64,000 bases of DNA from Duganella sp. SG902 (GTDB lineage Bacteria > Pseudomonadota > Gammaproteobacteria > Burkholderiales > Burkholderiaceae_D), in the NCBI RefSeq assembly GCF_013376005.1, contig NZ_JABMJK010000002.1:558001-622000 (forward strand), written 5' to 3'. A model generated the notes under the pieces. It saw only the letters and a list, made by a program, of their open reading frames with translations, was not told where the DNA came from and did no database searches. This document shows positions 18,701-27,749 of this stretch, in pieces. The number at the start of each line of letters is the position of its first letter. Positions within the stretch are counted from its first letter, which is position 1. The position numbers and the translations under genes are program-made.

Positions 18701-21700
18701 TCTGGCGCGTGTTGAGGGCGGCGATCTGGCCGGCCGACAGGTTGGGCAGCTGGTCCGAGCTCAGCGCGCGGATCTGCGCCGTGCTCAGGGCGGCAATGCC
18801 GGCCATGGCGTTCAGTTGGTCCGAGCTCAGCGCCGGGATTTGCGTGACCTTCAGGCCGGCCACGCTCTGGGTGGTCAGCGCGGCGATCTGGTCGGTGGTC
18901 AGCGACTGCAACTGGTCGGTGTTGAGCGAGGCCAGTTGCGCCGACTTGAACTGGGCGAAGTCCTCGGCGTCGATCAGCGGCAGCTTGGTCTGGTCCAGGC
19001 CTTTCAGGGCGTTGGTGCTGAGCGCGCCCACTTGCACGCCGCTCAGGTAGGCCAGCTGGCTGGCGTCCAGCACCGACGCCTGGAGCGAGGTCAGGGCGCC
19101 GATCTGGCGCGTGCTCAGCGAGTCGATGTCGCTTTGCGTCAGCGCCACGATGCGGTCGGTCGACAGGCCGGCGATCTGCGCCGTGGTGTAGTCGGACAGA
19201 TTGCCGAGCGCGGCCAGCTGGGCCGGGCTGAGGGCGCCGATCTGGGTCTGGGTGAAGGCGGCGATGCTGGCGCTGCTGAGCGCGTGCAGTTGCTCGGTCA
19301 GCAGGACCGTCATCTGGTCGGTGCTCAGCGCGCGCAGTTGCGCGCTGCTCATGGCGGCAAAGTCCTCGACTTCGATGGCCACGATCTGGGTCTGGCTCAG
19401 ACCCGCGATCGCGGCCGTGCCCAGCGAGCGGAATTGCGCGGTCGACAGGGCGATCAGCTGCGGATCGGTCAGGCCCGGCGCTTGCGCGCTGGTCAACACC
19501 GCCAGCTGGCTGGTCTTGAAGGCGGTCAGGTTGCCGACCGAGAGGCCGGCCAACTGGTCGGAGCTGAGCGCGCGCACCTGGCCGGTGGTCAGCGCGGTCA
19601 GGCTGCTCAGGGCGCCCAACTGGCTGTTGTCGAGGAAGCCGATCTGGCGCGTGCTCAGCGCCGCGATCTCCTGCGTGGTCAGGACGCCGTACTGCGGCAG
19701 GGTCAGCGCGCCCAGCTGGTCGCTGGTGAGGGCGGCGATCTGGCGCGAGGTCAGCGCGCGCAAGTCCTGGTCTTCCAGCCAGTTCAGCTGGGTGCCGGTG
19801 AGGGCGGCGATCGCCGCGGTCGACAGCGAGCGGATTTGCGCCGTGGTCAGCGCCGGGATCTGGTCGCTGGTCAGGAAGGTGATCTGCAGGCTGCTCAGGG
19901 CGCCCAGTTGCTGGGTTTTGAGGTTGGCGATCTGCGCCGGCGTCAGCGCGATGATCTGGTCGGACGACATGCCGGCGATCTGCTTGGTGCCGAGGCCGCC
20001 CAGCGAACCCAGGGCGGCGAACTGGTCGGTGGTCATCATGCTCAGCTGCGCCGTGGTCAGCGCGGCGATTTCCTGCGAGGTGAAGGCGGCCAGTTGCCCC
20101 AGCGTCAGGGCCATGATCTGGTCGGTGCGCAGCGACGCCACCTGCGCGGTGGACAGGGCGGCAATGTCGACCGCCTCGATGGCGGCGATCTGCTCGGTGA
20201 GCAGGCGCGACAGGATGCCGGTGCCGAGTCCGCGCACTTGCTGGGTGGTCAGTTCGACCACTTGCGCGGTGGTCAGCGACTGCGCCTGCGTGCTGCTCAG
20301 CGCCGTCAGCTGGTTGGTCTTCAGGGTGCTGATCTGCGCCAGCAGCAGACTGCTGAGCTGCTCGGTGCTCAGGGCGCGGATCTGGGCCGTGGTCAGCGGC
20401 GCCAGCGACGCCAGGCTGTCCACCTGGTCGGTGCTGAGGGCGGCGATCTGGCGCGTGGTCAGGCTGCTCAGCACGCGGGTGCCGATGGCGGCGAACTGGA
20501 CGCCGGACAGGGCCGCCAGTTGCGCGCTGTTCAGGGCGACGATCTGGTTGCTGCCCAGCGCGGCAATGTCGACCGCCTCGATGTAGGTCACCTGCTCGGT
20601 GGACAGCGCGGCCAGGGTGGCCGAGCTCAGGCTGCGCACCTGCTGGGTGGTCAGCGCGATCACCTGGTCGCTGGTCAGGGCGCCGATCTGGGCGCTGGTG
20701 AGGCCGGCGATCTGGTTGGTCTTGAAGGTGGCGATGCTGGTCAGGCTGGCGATCTGCGTGGTGTTCAGGGCGCCGATCTGGCGGCTGGTCAGCGGTGCCA
20801 GCGTGGACAGCGAGGCCAACTGGTCGGTGGTCAGCGCGCGCACCTGCTGGGTGCTGAGCGAGGCGATGATCTGGGTGCCCAGGCCGGCCACCTGGGTGGT
20901 CAGCAGGTTGCTGATCTGGTCGGTGGTCAGGCCGACAATCTGGCGGCTCGACAGGGCCTGCACGTCCACCACTTCCATCGCCTGCAATTGCTCGGTGCTG
21001 AGGGCGGCCAGCTGACGCGTGCTCAGGGCGCGCACCTGCTGGGTGCTCAGGGCAACGATGGAATCGGTGGTCAACACCGCCGCCTGGTCGGCGGTCAGCG
21101 CGGCGATCTGCGCCGTGGTCAGGCTGAGCAGGATGTGCAGCGGCAGCGAGATGATCTGGTCGGTGGTCAAGGCCCCGATGGCGGCGGTCGAGAAGCTGGC
21201 CAGCGACGACAGGGCGGCCAGCTGGTCGCTGGTCAGCACCGCTTTCTGCTGGGGCGTCAGGGCGGCGATTTCCTGGGTGGTCAGGGCCGTGATCTGCTGC
21301 GTGCTCAGCAACAGGATCTGCGCCGGGGTCAGCGCCGTGATCTGGCGCGTGCTCAGGCTGGCCAGCTCGGTCGCGGTCAGGGCCGCGATCTGGGCGCTGT
21401 TCAGGGCCTGGATGGCGCCGGTGCCCAGCGCGCGCAGCTGCTCGGTGCCCATGCCGGCGATTTGCGCGGTGCTCAGGCCGCCCACCTGGTCGGTCGACAG
21501 CGCGGCGAACTGGCGCGTGGTCAGCGAGCGCAGGTCGGCCAGGTTCAGGTTGGCGAGCTGATCGGTGCTGATCGATTGCAGCTGGCGCGTGGTCAGCGCG
21601 CTCAGGGTCAGCAGGGCGTCCAGCTGGGTATCGTTGAGGTTGCTCAACTGGGTGGCCGTCAGCGCGGCGATCTCGGCCGTGGTGAGGGCGCGGATCTGGC

Positions 21701-24700
21701 TGGTGCTCAGCGCCAGCAACTGGTCGGTGGTCAGGGCCGCCACCTGGCGCGTGCTGAGCGAGGCCAGGTCGCCGCCGCTGAGCGCGAAAATGCGGTCGGC
21801 GGCCAGCGCCGCCAGCACACTGGTGCTGAGCGCGCGCAGCTGGGTGGTGTTGAGCGCCACCATCTGGTCGCTGGTGATGGCGTTGGCCTGCAGCGCGGTC
21901 AGCGCCGCCAGTTGCGCGGTCTGCAGCAGGGCGAAGTCGGCGCTGCTCAGCTGTGCGATCTGGTCGCTGGTGAGGGCGACGATTTGCTTGGTGTTCAGCG
22001 GCGCCAGTTGCAGGGCCGCCAGTTGGTCGCTGTTGAGCACGGCCAACTGGGCCGGCGTCAGGGCGCGCACGGCGGCCGTGGTCAGCGCCGCCATCTGGTC
22101 GCTGCTCATGGCCATGATCTGGTCGGTGGTCAGACGGGCGATCTGCGCGGTGCGCATGGCCAGGATGTCGCGCGTTTCGATCGCGGCGATGGCCGACGGC
22201 GCCAGCACGGTCAGCGCGGTCGGGCTGAGGGCGGCGATCTGGTCGCTGCTGAGGGCGACGATTTGTTCGGTGTTCAGCGATTGCAGCTGGTCGCTGCTGA
22301 AGGCGCCCAGCTGGCGCGTGGTCAGCGTGACCAGGTCGGCCGAGGTGATGGTGCCGATCTGGTCGCTGGTCAGGGCGCGGATCTGGCGCGTGCTCAGCAC
22401 GGACAGCGAGCGCAGCGCGTCGATCTGCGCGCTGTTGAGGGCGGCGATCTGGACATCGGTCAGCGCGGTTTCCTGCGCCGTGGTGAGGGCGGCGATCTGC
22501 TCGGTCAGCAGCACCAGGATCTGGTCGGTGGTCAGCTTGTTGACTTGCTGGGTGTTGAGCGCGGCGATGTCGCGCGTCTCGATGGCCACGATCTGAACGG
22601 CGTTGAGCGCGGCGATGCCGTCCGAGCTCAGGCCGCGGAACTGGGCGCCGCTCAGGGCCTCGATCTGCTCGGTGGTCAGGGACAGCACCTGGTCCGAGGT
22701 CAGCACGCCCAGCTGGCTGCTGGCCAGCGAGGCCAGGTTTTTCGTCGTCAGCGAGCTGATCTGCAGGGTGGTGAAGGCGCTCAGCTGGCGGCTGGAGACG
22801 CCGGCCAGGGTGTTCATGGCGTTGAGCTGATCGCTGGTCAGCACCTGGATCTGGTCGGTGGTCAGGGCGCCCACGGCGGCGCTGCTGAGGGCGTTGAACT
22901 GGTCGGTCAGCAGCGACACCAGCTGGTCGGTCGCCAGCTGCGCCACTTGCGCGGTGCGCAGGGCGCCGATGTCGCGCGTCTCGATCAGGCGGACCTGGTC
23001 GGTGGTCAGCGTGTTGAGCATATTGGTGCTCAGCTCGGCGTACTGCGCGGTGGTCAGGCCGATCACCTGGTCGCTGGTCAGGGCCTGCACCTGGTCGCTG
23101 GTGAGGGCGGCCAGCTGGGCCGACGTCAGCGCGATCACGTCCTTGCTTTCGATCCAGGCCAGCTGGGTGGTGCTCAGGGCCTGGATTTGCGCGGTGGTCA
23201 GCGGCACCAGGGTTTTCAGCGCCACGATCTGGTCGGTGCTCAGGGCCGCCACCTGCTCGGGCGCCAGCGCGCGCAGGGCGTCGGTGCTGAGCAGGGCGAA
23301 CTGGTCGCTCAGCATATTGGCCAGCTGGTCGGTGCTGAGGGCGCGGAACTGGGTGCCGCTCATCACGGCGATGTCGCGCGTCTCGATGGCCTGCACCTGG
23401 CGCGTGGTCAGTTCGCTGAGGAAGGCGGTGCCGAGACCGGCCACCTGGCCGGTGCTCAGCGCCACCAGTTGGTCGCTGGTCAGCGCCTGCACCTGGTCGA
23501 GGTTGAGCGAGGCCAGTTGGGCATTGCTGAGGGCGGCGATGGTCTGGGTTTCCAGCGCGGCGATCTGCTCGGTGGTCAGCGACGAGATCTGGGTGGTGGT
23601 CAGCGGCAGCAGCGATTTGATGGCCACGATCTGGTCGGTGGTCAGCACGGCCAGCTGGTCCGGGCGCAGCGCCTGCGCGCTTTCGGTGGTCAGCGAATAG
23701 ATCTGGTCGGTGGTCAGGGCCAGCAGCTGCTCGCTGTTGAGCGCGCGGATCTGGGCCGTGTTCAGGGCGCGGATGTCGCGCGTTTCGATGGCCTGGATTT
23801 GCGCCGTGTTCAGTTGCGCGAACACGCCGGTGCTCAGGGCGCCGATCTGGGCCGTGGTCATCAGGACCACCTGGTCGGTGCTGAGCGCCTGGATCTGGCT
23901 GGCGGTCAGCGCGGCCAGCTGGTTGCTGGTCAGGGCCACCAGGTCCTTGGTGTCGAGCGCGACGAGCTGGCTGGTGGTCAGCGCGGCGAACTGGGTGGTG
24001 GTCAGGGTCAGCAGGGTGCGCAGGGCCGAGATCTGGTCGGTGCTAAGCGCGGCCACTTGGTCGGGCAGCAGCGCGGCCAGCATGTCGCTGGCCAGGATGG
24101 CGAACTGGTCGGTGGTCATGGCCGCCAGCTGGTCGCTGTTGAGCACGCGCAGCTGGGCGCTGCTCAGGGCCGGGATGTCGCGCGTTTCAATCGACTGGAT
24201 CTGGGCCGTGTTCATCTGGCTCAGCATGCTGGTGGTCAGGCCGGCGATCTGGGCCGTGCTCAGCAGCGGCACCTGCGCCGTGGTCAGGGCCTGGATCTGG
24301 TCCGGCGTCAGCGCCGCCAGCTGGCCGCTGGTCAGGGCCACCAGGTCCTTGGTCTCGAGCGCGATGATCTGGTCGGTGGTCAGGCCCTGGATTTGCGCGG
24401 TGGTCAGCGTCAGGAGCGACTTCAGCGCCGCGATCTGGTCGGTGCTCAGCACCGCCAGCTGTTCCGGCAGCAGGGCCGGAATCATGGCGGTGCCCAGCAT
24501 GAAGACCTGGTCGGTGCTCAGCGCGATGAGCTGGTCGCTGCTCAGGGTGCGCAGCTGGGCGCTGGTCAGGGCGGCGATGTCGCGCGTTTCGATGGCCTGG
24601 ATCTGCGCGGTGGTCAGCTGGCTGATGACGGCGGTGGTCAGCGCCGCCACCTGCGCGGTGCTGAGGGCGATCACTTGCGCGCTGTTCAGCGCAGCCACCT

Positions 24701-25688
24701 GGTCGGCATTGAAGGCGGCCAACTGGGCGCTGCTCAGGGCGGCGACGGTCTTGGTCTGCAGCGCGGTGACCTGGTCGGTGGTGAGCCCGGTGATCTGGGC
24801 CGAGGTCAGCGGCGCCAGGGTGCTGAACGCCACCAACTGGTCGGTGGTCAGGATGGTGAGCTGGTCGGCGCGCAGTGCGGCGATTTCATTGGTGCGCAGG
24901 GCGTGCGCCTGGTCGGTGCTCAGGCCGGCCAGCTGGGTGGCGGTGAGGGCGCGGATTTGCTGGCTGCCCAGCCACACCAGATCGCGCGTTTCCAACGCGG
25001 CAAACTGGTCGCTGGTGAGGGCTTGCAAAGTGGCGCTGGCGAGCGCGCTGACCTGCAGGGTGCTCAGCTGGGCGATCTGGTCGGTGGTGACCGTGCTCAG
25101 CTGGCCGGCGCTCAGGGCGTTGATCTGCTGGGTGGCGATGTGCTGCAGCTGGTCCGACACCAGCGCCGCCACCTGCGCGCTGTTGAGCGCGGTGATGGCG
25201 CGAGTGCTGATGGCGCGCAGCTGCTGCGAGCCCATGGCGGTCAGCTGGTCGGTGGTCAGGTTGACGATCTGGTCCGAGCTGATGGCGTTGACCTGCTGGG
25301 TCAGCAGCGCGCGCACGTCCTGGGTTTCCAGCGCGGCGAACTGGCCCGGCGCCAGCGTGTTGAGCTGGCGCGTGGTCAGGGCGACGATTTCCTGGGTGGT
25401 CAGCGCCACCAGCTGGTCGGTGGTCAGGGTGACCACCTGGTCGGTGGTCAGTGCGGTGATGTTGGCCGGTTTCAGCGCCTGAATGGCGTCCGTGGTCAGG
25501 CCGAGCAAGCCGCTCAGGCTGAGCGCGGACATTTGCAAGGTCGACAAGGCCCGGACGTTGGCCGTTGCCAACGCGCCAATCTGGTCGGACACGAAAGCCT
25601 GCATATCCTCGGTGGTCAGCGCAGCCACTTGCTGGGTGCCCCAGAGGATGATGTCGTCGGTGGTCAGGGTAGGTACGATCGTGCTCAT
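15735..25688 (-). CDS. Giant octapeptide-repeat protein with Ca-binding-like C-terminus
   Basis: This 3,317-residue protein has no function I can name. From about residue 70 to 3,050 it is built of 8-residue units, roughly L-[ST]-[ST]-x-Q-[ILV]-x-A (for example LTTDQIAA), about 370 in all. Sixteen units plus a six-residue phase break (such as LSTLAPL) make a higher-order block of about 134 residues. Most blocks contain one acidic unit (IETRDIAAL or a variant). The repeats appear free of cysteine. Residues 3,065-3,200 are different and contain LVLDLDGNGIS, DRNGDGVINDGGELFG, DSNKDGLVDRND and WIDANSDGIS. These are EF-hand-like calcium loops of the kind found at the C-termini of large RTX or type I-secreted proteins. 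No signal peptide or glycine-rich RTX nonapeptides were seen. The ATG at 25688 has GGAG ahead of it and is preferred to 25715. It is co-directional with fliR, 85 bases away, and last in that run. A secreted or surface fibre is a guess. Confidence 0.85.
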   Translation of the reverse strand: MSTIVPTLTTDDIILWGTQQVAALTTEDMQAFVSDQIGALATANVRALSTLQMSALSLSGLLGLTTDAIQALKPANITALTTDQVVTLTTDQLVALTTQEIVALTTRQLNTLAPGQFAALETQDVRALLTQQVNAISSDQIVNLTTDQLTAMGSQQLRAISTRAITALNSAQVAALVSDQLQHIATQQINALSAGQLSTVTTDQIAQLSTLQVSALASATLQALTSDQFAALETRDLVWLGSQQIRALTATQLAGLSTDQAHALRTNEIAALRADQLTILTTDQLVAFSTLAPLTSAQITGLTTDQVTALQTKTVAALSSAQLAAFNADQVAALNSAQVIALSTAQVAALTTAVISQLTTAQIQAIETRDIAALTSAQLRTLSSDQLIALSTDQVFMLGTAMIPALLPEQLAVLSTDQIAALKSLLTLTTAQIQGLTTDQIIALETKDLVALTSGQLAALTPDQIQALTTAQVPLLSTAQIAGLTTSMLSQMNTAQIQSIETRDIPALSSAQLRVLNSDQLAAMTTDQFAILASDMLAALLPDQVAALSTDQISALRTLLTLTTTQFAALTTSQLVALDTKDLVALTSNQLAALTASQIQALSTDQVVLMTTAQIGALSTGVFAQLNTAQIQAIETRDIRALNTAQIRALNSEQLLALTTDQIYSLTTESAQALRPDQLAVLTTDQIVAIKSLLPLTTTQISSLTTEQIAALETQTIAALSNAQLASLNLDQVQALTSDQLVALSTGQVAGLGTAFLSELTTRQVQAIETRDIAVMSGTQFRALSTDQLANMLSDQFALLSTDALRALAPEQVAALSTDQIVALKTLVPLTTAQIQALSTTQLAWIESKDVIALTSAQLAALTSDQVQALTSDQVIGLTTAQYAELSTNMLNTLTTDQVRLIETRDIGALRTAQVAQLATDQLVSLLTDQFNALSSAAVGALTTDQIQVLTSDQLNAMNTLAGVSSRQLSAFTTLQISSLTTKNLASLASSQLGVLTSDQVLSLTTEQIEALSGAQFRGLSSDGIAALNAVQIVAIETRDIAALNTQQVNKLTTDQILVLLTEQIAALTTAQETALTDVQIAALNSAQIDALRSLSVLSTRQIRALTSDQIGTITSADLVTLTTRQLGAFSSDQLQSLNTEQIVALSSDQIAALSPTALTVLAPSAIAAIETRDILAMRTAQIARLTTDQIMAMSSDQMAALTTAAVRALTPAQLAVLNSDQLAALQLAPLNTKQIVALTSDQIAQLSSADFALLQTAQLAALTALQANAITSDQMVALNTTQLRALSTSVLAALAADRIFALSGGDLASLSTRQVAALTTDQLLALSTSQIRALTTAEIAALTATQLSNLNDTQLDALLTLSALTTRQLQSISTDQLANLNLADLRSLTTRQFAALSTDQVGGLSTAQIAGMGTEQLRALGTGAIQALNSAQIAALTATELASLSTRQITALTPAQILLLSTQQITALTTQEIAALTPQQKAVLTSDQLAALSSLASFSTAAIGALTTDQIISLPLHILLSLTTAQIAALTADQAAVLTTDSIVALSTQQVRALSTRQLAALSTEQLQAMEVVDVQALSSRQIVGLTTDQISNLLTTQVAGLGTQIIASLSTQQVRALTTDQLASLSTLAPLTSRQIGALNTTQIASLTSIATFKTNQIAGLTSAQIGALTSDQVIALTTQQVRSLSSATLAALSTEQVTYIEAVDIAALGSNQIVALNSAQLAALSGVQFAAIGTRVLSSLTTRQIAALSTDQVDSLASLAPLTTAQIRALSTEQLSSLLLAQISTLKTNQLTALSSTQAQSLTTAQVVELTTQQVRGLGTGILSRLLTEQIAAIEAVDIAALSTAQVASLRTDQIMALTLGQLAAFTSQEIAALTTAQLSMMTTDQFAALGSLGGLGTKQIAGMSSDQIIALTPAQIANLKTQQLGALSSLQITFLTSDQIPALTTAQIRSLSTAAIAALTGTQLNWLEDQDLRALTSRQIAALTSDQLGALTLPQYGVLTTQEIAALSTRQIGFLDNSQLGALSSLTALTTGQVRALSSDQLAGLSVGNLTAFKTSQLAVLTSAQAPGLTDPQLIALSTAQFRSLGTAAIAGLSQTQIVAIEVEDFAAMSSAQLRALSTDQMTVLLTEQLHALSSASIAAFTQTQIGALSPAQLAALGNLSDYTTAQIAGLSTDRIVALTQSDIDSLSTRQIGALTSLQASVLDASQLAYLSGVQVGALSTNALKGLDQTKLPLIDAEDFAQFKSAQLASLNTDQLQSLTTDQIAALTTQSVAGLKVTQIPALSSDQLNAMAGIAALSTAQIRALSSDQLPNLSAGQIAALNTRQIAALSNTQVPLLSSDQIIALDTGDLIAMNTRTLQALTTDQIMAIEGADIAALRSAQISVLTTDQFVSITTDQIGLLSTGAMAGLSVNQARIITTDQIVSMTGGQLRALSTKAIAALDTDQFAAIEAGDIVSLSTAQIVALGTKDMLSITNAQLQALTSQQVRALTSAQVNTLTTDQLALIPLGWLGTRQVPGLNSDSLGSLDDTQLASLTTAQIAVLSTKQVASLNTHQIQALSVAQWRAMNTNAIRALSSEQLAALEQEDLAGLKTNQFAALTTAQIQLLSVDQMGQLSTGEIAAMTLAQIKVLSTDQLAGLSTLNPLTTAQFSALSSDQLLSLDATHIATLQTRQIASLSKLQLSSLGTDQIIALTTAQARALSLTALPGLNSDQITFMEVEDVQALSSTQLGALTSTQFSFLTGDQLAGLKTSQIGGITANDIKVLSTDQLNALSTLGTLNLTQVQALTSDQLSTLDEDSFQSLRSAQMAALKSAQVAMLSTAQLSSLTTQQASGLSLQFLTTDQIPLLSAGAMGSLTTAQLPLLKTAQIAVLTADQLNALSTRAFGSLTATQVKALTTDQLNGFTTLSKFATAQIGSLSSDQIAKLDDTLFDSLTTRQLNALASTQILGLTTSQIGTLGTADIGALAVNALNAFNSDQVAALDATDIAALKTAQINLLKATTVAQLSVDQVAAFTTQQMRNMANSVLKSMSTDQLAGLTMAQVTALTDLQKGALTTDQRAVLTASPLVLDLDGNGISTLSISAGVSFDIRADGQRVRTGWVDAKDGLLVLDRNGDGVINDGGELFGTATNSAQGGKAADGFAALGDLDSNKDGLVDRNDAQYGDLRVWIDANSDGISQADELKTLASLNVASLTVAAQARTAFDQGNWLGLTSSYTSADGSTHALADVWFLAQRTATLTQAIGSYNQQAESGGTPPVRLQQPDATSSLSNNVAALAGQLQHYQATAILSGTAPLQHDDWLRKQASASQGFLAAK

Positions 25689-25773
25689 TACAGGCTTCTC
25701 CAGGCAAGCTCCCATGATACCCGGCTTATTGCCTCATGGAAACCAAAAATCAAGCGGCGGCTATTGAATTTCC

Positions 25774-26616
25774 CTATGGCAGCGCGCCCGGAGGTCGAAC
25801 CGGCAAGCTTGGCGGTTTGACTACCGGCGGTCGCTGCGACCAGGTGCGCGGCATCAGCCGCGCGCGTTCTATGCCATCCAAAAACAGGTTCTGGATCGGC
25901 GTTCCGAAGTACGGCAGGGTCATGGCAATCACCAGCAGGCCCATGCCGAGGGTAATCGGAAAGCCGATCCCGAATAAATTCAGTTGCGGCGCGGCGCGCG
26001 TCAAAATGCCGAGCGCCACGTTGGTAATCAACAACGCCGCCACGATGGGCAGCGACAGTTGCACCCCGGTGCTGAAGATCCGCCCGCCCCAGTCGGCCAG
26101 CTGCTTGAAGCCGCCGCCGTAGATGGGGATGCTGGACACCGGCAGGGTGGAGAAACTTTCCACCAGCGCCGACAACAACACCAGATGCGCGTTCACCGCC
26201 AAAAACGCCATGGTCGCCACCAGCGACAGGAACTGGCTGATGGCCGACGACCGGCCTTGGGTGGTGGGATCGAAAAACGTCGCGAAGCCCAGGCCCATGG
26301 TCAAACTGGAAATCTCCCCGGCCATCTCCACCGCCGCAAAAATGATGCGGATGCTGAAGCCCATGGCCAGGCCGATCAGCATTTCCTGCAGCACGATCAG
26401 CAGGCCGGCCATCGATAGCGGGTCGGTGGCGGGCCAGGCCGGCACCGCCGGCGCCACGATCACGGCGATGCCGACGCCCAGGCTGACCTTGACGCTGGCC
26501 GGCACCGCGCTGTTACCGAACAGCGGCGAGGCCGCGATCAGCGCCATGATGCGCGCCAGCGGCCACAGCAGCCCGGCGATCCATATATTGATATCGGCAG
26601 AAGAGACGGTCAGCAT
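25774..26616 (-). CDS. fliR: Flagellar export gate protein FliR
   Basis: FliR, with FliP and FliQ, forms the membrane export gate of the flagellar type III system. The 280-residue protein has at least six hydrophobic segments. The family pattern is visible (NIWIAGLLWPLARIMALIAA, then FGNSAVPASVK and QEMLIGLAMGFSIRIIFAAV). The last 25 residues are a Pro-rich tail (PPVVKPPSLPVRPPGALP) beyond the usual end. The 89-base gap to fliQ is unusually large for this operon and A/T-rich. The giant repeat gene follows 85 bases downstream. Confidence 0.95.
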   Translation of the reverse strand: MLTVSSADINIWIAGLLWPLARIMALIAASPLFGNSAVPASVKVSLGVGIAVIVAPAVPAWPATDPLSMAGLLIVLQEMLIGLAMGFSIRIIFAAVEMAGEISSLTMGLGFATFFDPTTQGRSSAISQFLSLVATMAFLAVNAHLVLLSALVESFSTLPVSSIPIYGGGFKQLADWGGRIFSTGVQLSLPIVAALLITNVALGILTRAAPQLNLFGIGFPITLGMGLLVIAMTLPYFGTPIQNLFLDGIERARLMPRTWSQRPPVVKPPSLPVRPPGALP

Positions 26617-26705
26617 AAGGGTCTGTTACATTTCCGTCTGGCATCTTTTTCTATTGTAGACGAACTTTTTAGTAAATCGGAAACTGTTACATATTGGCAA
26701 AAACG

Positions 26706-26975
26706 TCATCCGACCAGCAGTGGGATGCCGGTGAAGATTTCGCGCATGTAGTCGAGCATGACCGACAACATCCACGGCCCGGCCAGCACCAGCGCCACGA
26801 ATATGCCGACCAGCTTGGGGATGAAGGACAGCGTCTGCTCGTTGATCTGGGTGGCGGCCTGGAAAATCGAGACCACCAGGCCGATGATCAGCGCCACCAG
26901 CAGCATTGGCGCGGCCACCATCAAGGTAATCTCCATGGCATGGCGGCCGATGGTCATCACGCTTTCGGGCGTCAT
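26706..26975 (-). CDS. fliQ: Flagellar export gate protein FliQ
   Basis: FliQ is a small gate subunit with two membrane helices. The 89 residues match exactly in size and sequence style (MTPESVMTIGRHAMEITLMV, then LLVALIIGLVVSIFQAATQI and ETLSFIPKLVGIFVALVLAG). It lies nine bases downstream of fliP. Confidence 0.96.
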   Translation of the reverse strand: MTPESVMTIGRHAMEITLMVAAPMLLVALIIGLVVSIFQAATQINEQTLSFIPKLVGIFVALVLAGPWMLSVMLDYMREIFTGIPLLVG

Positions 26976-26984
26976 CGCGGCCTC

Positions 26985-27749
26985 CTAGTAGAAGCTCTGG
27001 GCAAGCGAGCCCAGCAGCAACTGCCAACCATCCACCAGCACAAACAGCATCAGCTTGAACGGCAGTGAAATCACCGCCGGCGACATCATCATCATGCCCA
27101 TCGACATAAGTACAGAGGCGACCACCATGTCGATAATCAGAAATGGAATGAAGATGGCGAAGCCGATCTGGAACGCGGTTTTCAGCTCGCTGGTGACAAA
27201 CGCCGGCACCAGGATGCGCAGCGGCACGTCCTCCGGCCCCTGCAGCGCCGGGCTGCGCGACAGTTTGACGAACAGCGCCAGGTCGGCCTCGCGCGTCTGC
27301 TTGAGCATGAAGGTTTTTAACGGGGCGGCGCCCTTGTCCAGCGCCTGGCCCATGGTCAGCTTGTTTTCCTGCAGGGGCAGGTAGGCTTCGTTGTAGATCT
27401 TGTCGAAGGTCGGCCCCATCACGAACAGGGTCAGGAACAGGGCCAGCCCGACCATCACCTGGTTGGGCGGCGCCGACTGCGTGCCCAGCGCCTGGCGCAG
27501 CAGCGACAGCACGATGATGATGCGGGTGAAGCTGGTCATCAGCAACAGCGCGGCCGGGATGAAGGTCAGCGCCGTCATCAGCAGCATGGTCTGGATCGGC
27601 AGCGTGTAGTTGGTGCTGCCGGCCGGGCCGGGGGTGGAGGTCAGGGCGGGGATGCCGATGCTGGAATCGGCGCCGGCCGTCAGCGGCAGGGCGACGGCCG
27701 CCAGCAGGAGCAGCGTTTTTGCGGCCGCCGGGAACAGCTTATTTGCCAT
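26985..27749 (-). CDS. fliP: Flagellar export gate protein FliP
   Basis: FliP is the main core subunit of the export gate. The 254-residue protein starts with a cleavable signal-like segment ([20 protein letters not shown]). The family core follows ([20 protein letters not shown], then [20 protein letters not shown]). The C-terminal part reads [20 protein letters not shown] and [13 protein letters not shown]. It overlaps the 3' end of fliO by 11 bases, so translation is coupled. Confidence 0.97.
   Translation of the reverse strand: MANKLFPAAAKTLLLLAAVALPLTAGADSSIGIPALTSTPGPAGSTNYTLPIQTMLLMTALTFIPAALLLMTSFTRIIIVLSLLRQALGTQSAPPNQVMVGLALFLTLFVMGPTFDKIYNEAYLPLQENKLTMGQALDKGAAPLKTFMLKQTREADLALFVKLSRSPALQGPEDVPLRILVPAFVTSELKTAFQIGFAIFIPFLIIDMVVASVLMSMGMMMMSPAVISLPFKLMLFVLVDGWQLLLGSLAQSFY

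Noticed and set aside
15735..25688. CRISPR-like periodic DNA repeats
   Set aside because: The 24-bp period is coding, the units vary at every copy, and there are no conserved repeats separated by unique spacers.
16938..25820. A + strand frame open for almost 9 kb across the giant gene
   Set aside because: It is the antisense shadow of the repeat gene. The periodic, GC-rich 24-bp units keep several frames free of stops. Its translation is a Gly/Gln/Arg-rich string, while the - strand frame gives regular octads and calcium loops.
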